Shown: piece after piece, positions 1-5,889 of the stretch
How positions within the stretch are numbered: the stretch's first letter is position 1
How the letters are laid out: each line of letters begins with the position of its first letter
Source of the DNA: an uncultured Saprospiraceae bacterium
GTDB lineage: Bacteria > Bacteroidota > Bacteroidia > Chitinophagales > Saprospiraceae
Assembly: GCA_937930625.1 (NCBI GenBank)
Contig: CALHBW010000202.1
Span: forward strand, 1-13,192
DNA length: 13,192 nucleotides
Direction: 5' to 3'
The notes under the pieces: generated by a model
What the model was told of the DNA's origin: nothing
Databases searched by the model: none
Seen by the model: only the letters and a program-made list of their open reading frames with translations
Made by a program: the position numbers and the translations under genes

Positions 1-1
1 T

Positions 2-34
2 ACTCGTCTGACATTTTGAAAATGTCCGACGAGT
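2..34. repeat. Hairpin repeat, copy 1 (GACATTTT palindrome)
   Basis: Two 16-nt arms (2-17 and 19-34) pair with a single mismatch around GACATTTT/AAAATGTC, ending in ACTCG and CGAGT. A diverged copy lies at 2105-2135. It may be the terminator of a gene left of the window or the end of a dispersed repeat. No U-tract follows, so the repeat explanation is preferred. Confidence 0.7.
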
Positions 35-66
35 GAGCATAACTCCCAAAGTTAAAAAAGCAATAC

Positions 67-106
67 ATATAACGCTTCCGCAAAATATGCAGAAGAACCG
101 TTATAT
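67..106. repeat. Hairpin upstream of prfB
   Basis: ATATAACG (67-74) pairs perfectly with CGTTATAT (99-106). Inside it CTTC/GAAG and GCA/TGC continue the stem, with small bulges and an AAATA loop. It lies about 120 bp before the prfB start and inside the segment bounded by the two repeat ends at 2-34 and 140-158. Function unknown. Confidence 0.5.
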
Positions 107-139
107 TTAAAATAATTTGTCATTCAAAATTTATAATTC

Positions 140-158
140 AAAATTTGGCGAAGACATT
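140..158. repeat. Direct-repeat end AAAATTTGGCGAAGACATT, copy 1
   Basis: This 19-nt word recurs exactly at 2247-2265. In both places it sits about 105-115 bp after a GACATTTT hairpin and 70-100 bp before a + strand gene start. The DNA between hairpin and word differs between the two copies, so only the ends are conserved. Confidence 0.7.
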
Positions 159-216
159 GATTAGATCATTTCAAAAAAATCTCACGACTCACCTCTTGCG
201 TCTCTTATCTATTCCG

Positions 217-224
217 TACCTTTA
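217..224 (+). promoter_or_regulatory. Possible -7 box for prfB
   Basis: TACCTTTA resembles the Bacteroidota -7 consensus TANNTTTG with the last base changed. It ends four bases before the prfB ATG, which would make a leaderless or nearly leaderless transcript. No clear TTTG -33 box is present at the expected spacing, so this is tentative. Confidence 0.3.
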
Positions 225-228
225 CGGC

Positions 229-1321
229 ATGACAACTGAACAATTAAAATTACTACAAGACCGGCTGGACGTTATAAGGAGGTATCTTTGACGTTGATAC
301 CCGACTTGAACGTATCGAAGAAGACGAGCAACGTGCCGGCGACCCCAATTTCTGGAACGACAACAAAGCCGCACAAGCCGTACTCAAAACACTAAAATCC
401 AACAAAAAACGTATAGAAGAATACAATCATTTAGAAACCCAAATTGAAGACCTTGCCGTACTGTTTGAATTTTCGCAAGAAGGGGAAGCCACACCCGAAG
501 AAGTTGACGAACAATACAATATTTCGCTCATAGCTATGGACGAATCGGAGCTAAAAGCCATGCTCGACCAACCGGAAGACGAACTCAACTGTAGCATCGA
601 AATCAATGCAGGTGCAGGGGGGACGGAGGCTTGCGACTGGGCGGATATGTTGCTACGCATGTATATCATGTGGGGCGAAAAGAACGGCTACAAAGTCCGC
701 GAAGTAGACCGCGTAGACGGAGATGTGGCAGGTGTCAAATCTGTCGAATTGGAGATTGAAGGCGAATTTGCTTATGGCTATCTAAAGGGTGAAAACGGCA
801 CACACCGCCTCGTCCGCATCAGCCCTTTCAATGCACAAGGTAAGCGGCAGACTTCCTTTGCATCGGTGTATGTATATCCGGTTGTAGATGATTCGATTGA
901 GATTGAGGTTAATCCGGCAGATGTAGAAATGCAAACCTCGCGCTCCGGAGGTGCAGGCGGACAAAACGTGAACAAAGTCGAAACCAAAGTCCAACTCACC
1001 CACAAACCTACGGGCATCGTCGTCGTATGCCAAATAGAACGTTCACAACTTGCCAATCGGGAAAAAGCAATGCAAATGCTCAAATCGCGCCTCTACCAAA
1101 TGGAGTTGGCAAAACGCAATGCCAAACGCGACGAAATCGAAGCCGGAAAAGATGCTATCAGCTTCGGTTCACAGATTCGCAGCTATGTATTGGATGACCG
1201 TTGGGTCAAGGATTTGCGTACCGAACACAAAGTCCACAATCCCGACAAGGTACTCAATGGAGAAATTAATGATTTCCTGAAGGCATACTTGTTAGGCGAG
1301 CGAAACAATAAGCGGAAATGA
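229..1321 (+). CDS. prfB: Peptide chain release factor 2 (RF2), expressed by +1 programmed frameshift
   Basis: RF2 recognises UGA and UAA stop codons and triggers hydrolysis of peptidyl-tRNA on the ribosome. The gene is read from ATG 229 for 20 codons to CTT at 286-288, meets an in-frame TGA at 289-291, then continues in the +1 frame from GAC at 290 to TGA at 1319-1321. The product is 363 residues, close to the E. coli protein. The stop-recognition tripeptide SPF is at residues 198-200 and the catalytic GGQ at 243-245, inside SGGAGGQNVNKVET. An open reading frame starting at internal ATG 536 would lose the first 102 residues and is not the true gene. No Shine-Dalgarno precedes ATG 229. The upstream region carries repeats rather than a gene, so it is probably monocistronic. 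RF2 autoregulates: low RF2 slows termination at the TGA and favours the shift. Confidence 0.96.
277..292 (+). promoter_or_regulatory. RF2 programmed +1 frameshift (recoding) site
   Basis: AGGAGG (277-282), a 3-nt spacer TAT, then CTT TGA C (286-292) reproduce the canonical bacterial RF2 recoding signal: an internal Shine-Dalgarno-like stimulator, a slippery CUU codon and a UGA stop followed by C, a weak termination context. The tRNA on CUU slips to UUU and decoding resumes at GAC. The frame before (MTTEQLKLLQ...RRYL) and after (DVDTRLERIEED...) join into a normal RF2 N-terminus. Confidence 0.95.
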
Positions 1322-1365
1322 TTATAAAACTGTATGATTGTGTGATTGTAAAATTGTATTGACAG

Positions 1366-1386
1366 GAATTTTGCCAAGCAAAATTC
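1366..1386. terminator. Possible prfB terminator stem
   Basis: GAATTTTG (1366-1373) and CAAAATTC (1379-1386) form a perfect 8-bp stem with a 5-nt loop, 45 bases after the prfB stop. It is AT-rich and no U-tract follows, so termination is only a guess. Confidence 0.3.
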
Positions 1387-1419
1387 GGCATGTTTAGAAT
1401 TGCAGTTGACACTTTCTTG
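1387..1419. repeat. Direct repeat (GGCATGTTTA ... AGTTGACACTTT), copy 1
   Basis: GGCATGTTTA at 1387-1396 and AGTTGACACTTTCTTG ending at 1419 recur at 1605-1614 and 1631-1646 (AGTTGACACTTTTTTG). The second copy has about 10 extra bases between the two words. The pair brackets the CGCAGAG repeats. Confidence 0.6.
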
Positions 1420-1451
1420 CCATGTAGCAAATACTCCAAATTGAGTAAATG

Positions 1452-1470
1452 ACGCAGAGGTCGCAGAGAT
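1452..1470. repeat. CGCAGAG repeat unit, solitary copy
   Basis: The 19-nt word ACGCAGAGGTCGCAGAGAT occurs here and again exactly at 1527-1545, inside the palindrome that follows. It is visibly more GC-rich than its surroundings. Confidence 0.7.
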
Positions 1471-1514
1471 TTGATAATTATACCGTGAACGGGGTAAATT
1501 TCGGAAAATGCTGA

Positions 1515-1586
1515 TTCACGCAGAGAACGCAGAGGTCGCAGAGATTTTATAGTATTTCTCCGCGTACTCTGCGCTCTCTGCGTGAA
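1515..1586. repeat. CGCAGAG palindrome
   Basis: Left arm 1515-1543 and right arm 1558-1586 are 29 nt each and pair with four mismatches around a 14-nt AT-rich loop. The arms are built from CGCAGAG/CTCTGCG units and begin and end with TTCACG/CGTGAA. Together with the solitary copy at 1452-1470 this looks like a dispersed intergenic repeat family, not a gene-specific regulator. Confidence 0.8.
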
Positions 1587-1604
1587 ATATAGATGTTAAT
1601 ATTT

Positions 1605-1646
1605 GGCATGTTTAAATTTACCAGAAAAGTAGTTGACACTTTTTTG
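1605..1646. repeat. Direct repeat (GGCATGTTTA ... AGTTGACACTTT), copy 2
   Basis: Partner of the copy at 1387-1419. The two copies are about 218 bp apart and enclose all the CGCAGAG units, consistent with a tandem segmental duplication or with an insertion between old repeats. Confidence 0.6.
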
Positions 1647-1682
1647 ACTTCATTTTAAAATAAAAACAATATTTGAAACCTC

Positions 1683-1714
1683 CGTTTACTAAACTTCAAA
1701 GAGTTTAGTAAACG
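1683..1714. repeat. Perfect 13-bp hairpin (CGTTTACTAAACT)
   Basis: CGTTTACTAAACT (1683-1695) and its exact reverse complement (1702-1714) enclose a 6-nt loop TCAAAG. The left arm plus loop start, CGTTTACTAAACTTCAAA, matches the reverse complement of the outer end of the long inverted repeat at 1927-1974, so the two structures belong to one repeat family. Confidence 0.75.
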
Positions 1715-1764
1715 TGCGTAAAGCACTGATATTTAGGCGTTTACTAATGTTAGTGATATGCTTA

Positions 1765-1974
1765 CGTTTACCAAACTCGAAAAGTCTATTGATACCCCAC
1801 AGAATAAAAAACTCATTTGAATTGAATTTCTAAATTTCATAACTCATTGATAATTAATTATAAACTTAAAATAAATTTTTATAAAATAAGTTAATTTTTA
1901 AAATTATAATTATTTGATAATCAAAATTTTATATTCTGTGGGGTATCAATAGACTTTTTGAAGTTTAGTAAACG
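1765..1974. repeat. Long inverted-repeat element with AT-rich core (MITE-like)
   Basis: Arms at 1765-1809 and 1927-1974 are near-perfect inverted copies of about 45 nt. Each runs from CGTTTAC(C/T)AAACT at the outer edge through AGTCTATTGATACCCCAC to AGAAT at the inner edge. The core of about 117 bp is almost entirely A and T and has no reading frame. The word GTGGGGTATC..TAGA from the arms occurs a third time, outside the element, at 1989-2004. No target-site duplication is evident at the edges. It could be a non-autonomous mobile element or a large cruciform. Confidence 0.65.
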
Positions 1975-2009
1975 GGGTACTCAAAGATGTGGGGTATCGT
2001 TAGATTTAC

Positions 2010-2118
2010 AAATGTCAGGCGACAGCATTTTTGCATTTTATTAAAATACAACATATTACATAGTTTAAATAAATAAAATGTTTTAAAATGTAACGAAGGT
2101 ACATCTCGCCTGACATTT
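2010..2118. repeat. Inverted pair around AT-rich spacer (AAATGTCAGGCGA / TCGCCTGACATTT)
   Basis: AAATGTCAGGCGA at 2010-2022 is the exact reverse complement of 2106-2118, which is also the left arm of the downstream hairpin. The same arm can therefore pair either locally (2105-2135) or over about 100 bp, giving two mutually exclusive folds. Confidence 0.6.
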
Positions 2119-2135
2119 TAAAAATGTCCGTCGAG
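2105..2135. repeat. Hairpin repeat, copy 2 (GACATTTT palindrome)
   Basis: CTCGCCTGACATTTT (2105-2119) and AAAATGTCCGTCGAG (2121-2135) pair with two mismatches. This is a diverged copy of the hairpin at 2-34; most changes are in the outer stem. Confidence 0.7.
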
Positions 2136-2137
2136 TC

Positions 2138-2265
2138 AATGTGTTCGCCAATTTTGAATTTTGAAAAAAATATTTTGAATAAAAAAATATTTAATTTATT
2201 AATTTTTAATTATCAATAAAAAACAAAGTAAAATTTAAATTCATTTAAAATTTGGCGAAGACATT
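2138..2265. repeat. Inverted repeat with GGCGAAGACATT ends
   Basis: AATGTGTTCGCCAATTTT (2138-2155) is inverted with AAAATTTGGCGAAGACATT (2247-2265), with one mismatch and a one-base length difference. The 90-bp core is AT-rich. The right end is identical to the word at 140-158 upstream of prfB. Together with the adjoining hairpin at 2105-2135 this makes a compound element of about 160 bp. Confidence 0.65.
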
Positions 2266-2295
2266 CGTGATTTAGAGTGATTTTCAAATGTATTA

Positions 2296-2327
2296 TTTGT
2301 TAAATTATTATTAACTCCTTATCTTTA
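2296..2327 (+). promoter_or_regulatory. Candidate promoter for the metallopeptidase
   Basis: TTTG (2296-2299), a 20-nt spacer and TATCTTTA (2320-2327) fit the Bacteroidota housekeeping promoter form TTTG-N19-21-TANNTTTG with one mismatch at the last base. This gives a leader of about 30 nt before ATG 2363. Confidence 0.45.
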
Positions 2328-2362
2328 ACACCAATTTAGAAACCAAAACTCAGATACTAATT

Positions 2363-5300
2363 ATGAAAAAGATTAGCCTTTTAACAGCCCTCATTTACCT
2401 CTTTTTACCGATTTTATCTCATGCACAAATAGACCCATCCAAGTGGTGTGGCGTGATGGATGGCTTGGAACAGCGTAAGCAAAATGACGTCGGTTATGCA
2501 GCTTTTCATCAGGCAGCGACCAATGTGGCTGCAAGTTCTGCACAGTCCATTCCTTGTGATGGTACCAATTCGGTAGTGATTCCTGTTGCATTTCACTTTG
2601 ATGCTTCATTTACCTGTGCCAACCCTACATGTCTGCTCACTAAAGTACAAGAGCAAATCGACGCGCTCAATATTGCCTATGCCGACAATAGTACGGTGCA
2701 ACAAAACATTGACTTAGATGCCGCCTGTCCCACAGGCTACCCGCTTGCGGATGTCTCCACAGGTACGTGTATTGAGTTCAAACTTGCCGTGCCACCCGCA
2801 GGGCAAGGACTTGACCCTGCTTGCGACCCCGCGATTACGATTGGGCAATTTAGCGGTGGTACTCAAACCGATTTTGATGGTGCCGGTGCTGCATGGGCGG
2901 GCTATCTCAATATTTTTGTGGTAGAAGAAGTCCAAGTTTCTATTTTTGGTATTCCGATTCCGGGCATTATTGGGGTTGCTGATGGTATCCCCGGTATGGC
3001 TAATGGCGATGGTGTTACGCTTCTTGCGGACGCCTTTGGCGGCATAGGTGAAGGCTGCAATTCCGGTAATGATATTGATATAGGAGCTACTGATGGTACA
3101 AATTTTTTCTTTACCGAAGGCGGTACTACGGCGCATGAGATAGGGCATTATCTGGGCTTGTACCATATTTGGGGCGATGATGATTTATTTCCGGGAGCTG
3201 AATGTACAGGTGACGACAGTGCTATGCCTCAAGTCGGTCCTTTTGCTGTGAATGATACCCCCCTTCAAGGTACTGCTTCGGCTACCAATGCACCATGCCC
3301 GACTATCGCAGGAGCTACCTGCGCCTCGCTACCCGCTACCTGCGACGGCAGCAATGATTATTTTCACAATTACATGGATTATTCCAATGATATTTGCATG
3401 TCCATGTTTACAGATGACCAGTCGATGGTCATGAATTATTGGGCAAACGAACTCTTTGGTGGAAGTACTATCGGTACATTTGATTCTGCGCCTGATGTAT
3501 TGACGACGCTTTGTGAAATGCAGCCTTGTGGTTTACCTGTGGTATGTCCGGTAGCAACAGGTGTAGATATGCCTATCGGTGCTTGTTCTACAGATGGTAC
3601 ACAAACCGTTTGCGTGACTTTCGATATGGATCCGACAGGCTTAGTTGACTTGAGTATCAATGGCGTGGCAGCAGTGATTGACCCTGTGGCAATGACGGCA
3701 TGTGTGGATGTGACTTTACCTACCAATCAGACTTGCGATGTTATTCCATTGGATTTTGTTTTGTCTGCGACTTGTACAGAAGATGGTTCAAATATTTTAG
3801 ATGCTGCCGGTGGAGATATTAATGGCTCTATTGGTACGATTGATGTTTTTCCAGAACCTTTGTCAGTTGTTACTTCGGGAGATGGGATGTGTACTACGTT
3901 GATGGCAGAATTACTCTCCGCAGATGGTACACAATGTGCTGTCCGCACGATGGCTTGTGACGGTGACGGTTCTTCTCTTGTTTATAATTTTAATGTAGAT
4001 GTCAATTTCGCGCCTCCGGCGGAATGTGCGCTGATGGGCTTGACGGGTTCTATCGCTTGCGATGGTTGTGTGGCTGATTGTCCGGTAGCTACGGGTATAG
4101 ATACACCCGCAGATGCTTGCTCTACGGATGGCGTACAAACTGTTTGTGTAACTTTTGATATTGACCCGACAGGCTTAGTTGATTTGAGTATCAATGGCGA
4201 CCCTCAAGTACCACTTATTGACCCAGTGGCAATGACGGCATGTGTGGACGTGACTTTACCTACGAATCAGACTTGCGATGTTATTCCATTAGATTTTGTA
4301 TTGTCTGCGACTTGCACGGCAGATGATTCAAATATTTTAGATACTGATGGTGTAGCAATCAATGGTTCGATTGGTACGATTGATGTTTTCCCCGAACCTT
4401 TGTCAGTTGTTACTTCGGGAGATGGGATGTGTAATACTTTGATGGCAGAATTACTTTCAGCAGATGGTACACAATGTGCTATTCGCACAATGGGTTGTGA
4501 TGCAGATGGTTCTTCTCTTGTTTATAATTTTAATGTAGATGTCAATTTCGCGCCTCCGGCGAATTGTGCGTTGATGGGCTTGACGGGTTCTATTGCTTGT
4601 GATGGCTGCACACCCAATTGTACAGCAGTAGCGGGTACACTCACTACGAATGATAACCTCACCGTCTGTGCTTTAGATGGCAATGCGGATGTTATCACCG
4701 TTGCGACTACGGGTGAAGCGGGCGTGAACTCCGGTTGGTTGATTACCGATTCGGCAGGAAATATCCTTTCCGGTGCAACGGGAACAGGCAGCGCGGGTGT
4801 TGTCAATCTCGGCGGTACTACTTTCGCACCCGACCTCGAAGGCGCGCCTCCGGGTGCTTGCTCAATTTGGTTGATTACTTGGGACGGTACACTCTCCGGC
4901 GCAGATATGGGCGATAGTGCAAATGGTATTATGAGTGATGTTTGTTTCCAATTGAGTAATCCAATTACCGTGAATCGTGTAGAAGTGGCTGCCGGAACAA
5001 TCGCGACTACTTCTGCAACAACAGTTTGTGCATTGGATGGTAATGCTGATATAATTAATACGACATTAAGCGGACAATCAGGTACGAATTTCGGTTGGTT
5101 AATCACCGATGGAGCTACGGGCGATATTCTTTCTATGGGCGTTATGGCTCCCGGCTCTACGACTTTTTCGCCTGACCTTGAAGGTGCTCCTGTGGGTACA
5201 TGTCAAATTTGGGCTATCTCATGGGAAGGCAATCTTTCAGGTGCCAATCAAGGCGATAATGCTGCGGGGATTTCAAGTGATGTTTGTTTTGAATTGAGTA

Positions 5301-5785
5301 ATCCGATTGATGTAGTTCGTGAAGATTGTTCTATGCCAATGGCGACCATTTCTGACCCTTGCAGCTGTACAGCCGGTATCGACTTAGATGGCGACGGTGT
5401 GAATGACTTAGCACAAGAAACCATCACAATCACTGACCCGAATGGAGCAGGACAAGGATGGGCATTGACCAGTGGCGGTGGTTTGTTGGACCCGGACGGC
5501 ATGGGTGGTACAGTACCTACTGTAGCTACTGTAATGGATAATGGCGACGGGACTTATACTTTGGTCGCTTACGTTCCTGCGGATAGTGCGACGACCTATA
5601 CGGCTACATTTGCCAATGCAGCAGGTGCTACGCTAACTCAATCCGGGGGACCATGTACAAGTTGTGAATTTATAGATGAAGTACCAACGCTTGGCGAATG
5701 GGGCTTAATCATACTTGCTCTGTTGATGAGTATTGTAGCGATTATAGGTATTAGAGCGAGAGAGATTCAAGAAGCAAAAGTATAA
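2363..5785 (+). CDS. Secreted M43-like (pappalysin/cytophagalysin type) metallopeptidase with IPTL-CTERM-type C-terminus
   Basis: This 1140-residue exported protein starts with a signal peptide (MKKISLLTALIYLFLPILSHA, cleavage near residue 21). The zinc motif HEIGHYLGLYH is at residues 258-268: His258, His262 and His268 bind zinc and Glu259 is catalytic. A Met-turn, NYMDYSND, follows with Met338 and Tyr340. HExxHxxGxxH plus MDY is the signature of peptidase family M43. After the catalytic domain come two 178-180-residue repeats (395-572, 573-752) and two 111-120-residue repeats (757-876, 877-987), all rich in Cys, Asp and Gly and poor in Lys, as expected for extracellular adhesive or structural modules. 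The end has VPTLGEWG (1107-1114), a hydrophobic segment (1115-1130) and a short charged tail with RAR. This matches the IPTL-CTERM sorting signal, normally handled by an exosortase-type enzyme; none is visible here. No Shine-Dalgarno precedes the start. The substrate cannot be inferred. Confidence 0.88.
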   Translation: MKKISLLTALIYLFLPILSHAQIDPSKWCGVMDGLEQRKQNDVGYAAFHQAATNVAASSAQSIPCDGTNSVVIPVAFHFDASFTCANPTCLLTKVQEQIDALNIAYADNSTVQQNIDLDAACPTGYPLADVSTGTCIEFKLAVPPAGQGLDPACDPAITIGQFSGGTQTDFDGAGAAWAGYLNIFVVEEVQVSIFGIPIPGIIGVADGIPGMANGDGVTLLADAFGGIGEGCNSGNDIDIGATDGTNFFFTEGGTTAHEIGHYLGLYHIWGDDDLFPGAECTGDDSAMPQVGPFAVNDTPLQGTASATNAPCPTIAGATCASLPATCDGSNDYFHNYMDYSNDICMSMFTDDQSMVMNYWANELFGGSTIGTFDSAPDVLTTLCEMQPCGLPVVCPVATGVDMPIGACSTDGTQTVCVTFDMDPTGLVDLSINGVAAVIDPVAMTACVDVTLPTNQTCDVIPLDFVLSATCTEDGSNILDAAGGDINGSIGTIDVFPEPLSVVTSGDGMCTTLMAELLSADGTQCAVRTMACDGDGSSLVYNFNVDVNFAPPAECALMGLTGSIACDGCVADCPVATGIDTPADACSTDGVQTVCVTFDIDPTGLVDLSINGDPQVPLIDPVAMTACVDVTLPTNQTCDVIPLDFVLSATCTADDSNILDTDGVAINGSIGTIDVFPEPLSVVTSGDGMCNTLMAELLSADGTQCAIRTMGCDADGSSLVYNFNVDVNFAPPANCALMGLTGSIACDGCTPNCTAVAGTLTTNDNLTVCALDGNADVITVATTGEAGVNSGWLITDSAGNILSGATGTGSAGVVNLGGTTFAPDLEGAPPGACSIWLITWDGTLSGADMGDSANGIMSDVCFQLSNPITVNRVEVAAGTIATTSATTVCALDGNADIINTTLSGQSGTNFGWLITDGATGDILSMGVMAPGSTTFSPDLEGAPVGTCQIWAISWEGNLSGANQGDNAAGISSDVCFELSNPIDVVREDCSMPMATISDPCSCTAGIDLDGDGVNDLAQETITITDPNGAGQGWALTSGGGLLDPDGMGGTVPTVATVMDNGDGTYTLVAYVPADSATTYTATFANAAGATLTQSGGPCTSCEFIDEVPTLGEWGLIILALLMSIVAIIGIRAREIQEAKV
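3545..4618 (+). repeat. Tandem 534/540-bp in-frame duplication inside the metallopeptidase gene
   Basis: Residues 395-572 and 573-752 are two copies of one module starting CPVATG and ending IACDGC. DNA identity is very high: 3968-4021 and 4508-4561 are identical over 54 bases, and most other differences are single bases. The second copy has a 6-nt insertion (two residues near GDPQVP). This is a recent duplication and a likely site of copy-number change by recombination. Confidence 0.9.
4631..5323 (+). repeat. Older duplicated module (AGT...CALDGNAD) in the metallopeptidase gene
   Basis: Residues 757-876 and 877-987 share VCALDGNAD, GWLITD, DLEGAP.G.C.IW, W.G.LSGA..GD and DVCF.LSNPI. Protein similarity is clear but the DNA has diverged far more than in the upstream pair, so this duplication is older. 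Each copy looks like a secreted beta-rich domain with conserved cysteines. Confidence 0.85.
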
Positions 5786-5811
5786 TAAATACGAAGTTTT
5801 TCTACTAATAA

Positions 5812-5857
5812 AAATACCTGCTTTTAAGTACCAATCAGTACTCGAAAGCAGGTATTT
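5812..5857. terminator. Bidirectional terminator hairpin
   Basis: Arms 5812-5831 and 5838-5857 form a 20-bp stem with one G-U pair and one mismatch around the loop CAATCA. On the + strand CTTTCT follows; on the - strand TTTTTATTAG follows. It sits between the convergent metallopeptidase and DUF4419 genes, so it can end both transcripts. Confidence 0.85.
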
Positions 5858-5889
5858 CTTTCTATGTGCGTAGGGTTATAGGTTTAAAC

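Larger units (their letters stand above)
1322..2362. other. 1.04-kb non-coding gap rich in repeats
   Basis: No credible gene lies here: the only reading frame touching it is antisense to the prfB end. It holds, in order, a small stem after prfB, a direct-repeat pair, CGCAGAG palindromes, a 13-bp perfect hairpin, a long inverted repeat with an AT-rich core, a copy of the GACATTTT hairpin, and the GGCGAAGACATT inverted repeat. The DNA between these is strongly AT-rich. A candidate promoter for the metallopeptidase closes the gap. Confidence 0.8.

Noticed and set aside
289..291. In-frame TGA early in prfB, suggesting a pseudogene
   Set aside because: The stop lies in the canonical RF2 recoding site, and the +1 frame continues as an intact RF2 with SPF and GGQ motifs.
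1452..1586. CGCAGAG repeats as a CRISPR array
   Set aside because: Units are short, irregularly spaced and partly inverted, with no unique spacers of constant length and no cas genes.
1633..1661. TTGACA - 17 nt - TAAAAT, a sigma70-like promoter
   Set aside because: Bacteroidota do not generally use this promoter type, no gene starts nearby, and TTGACA is part of a direct repeat whose other copy lacks the -10-like box.
3436..5106. Several antisense open frames of 70-190 codons inside the metallopeptidase gene
   Set aside because: They mirror the repeated modules of the + strand gene and have low-complexity translations (Ser/Thr/Pro/Val) with no recognisable domain.
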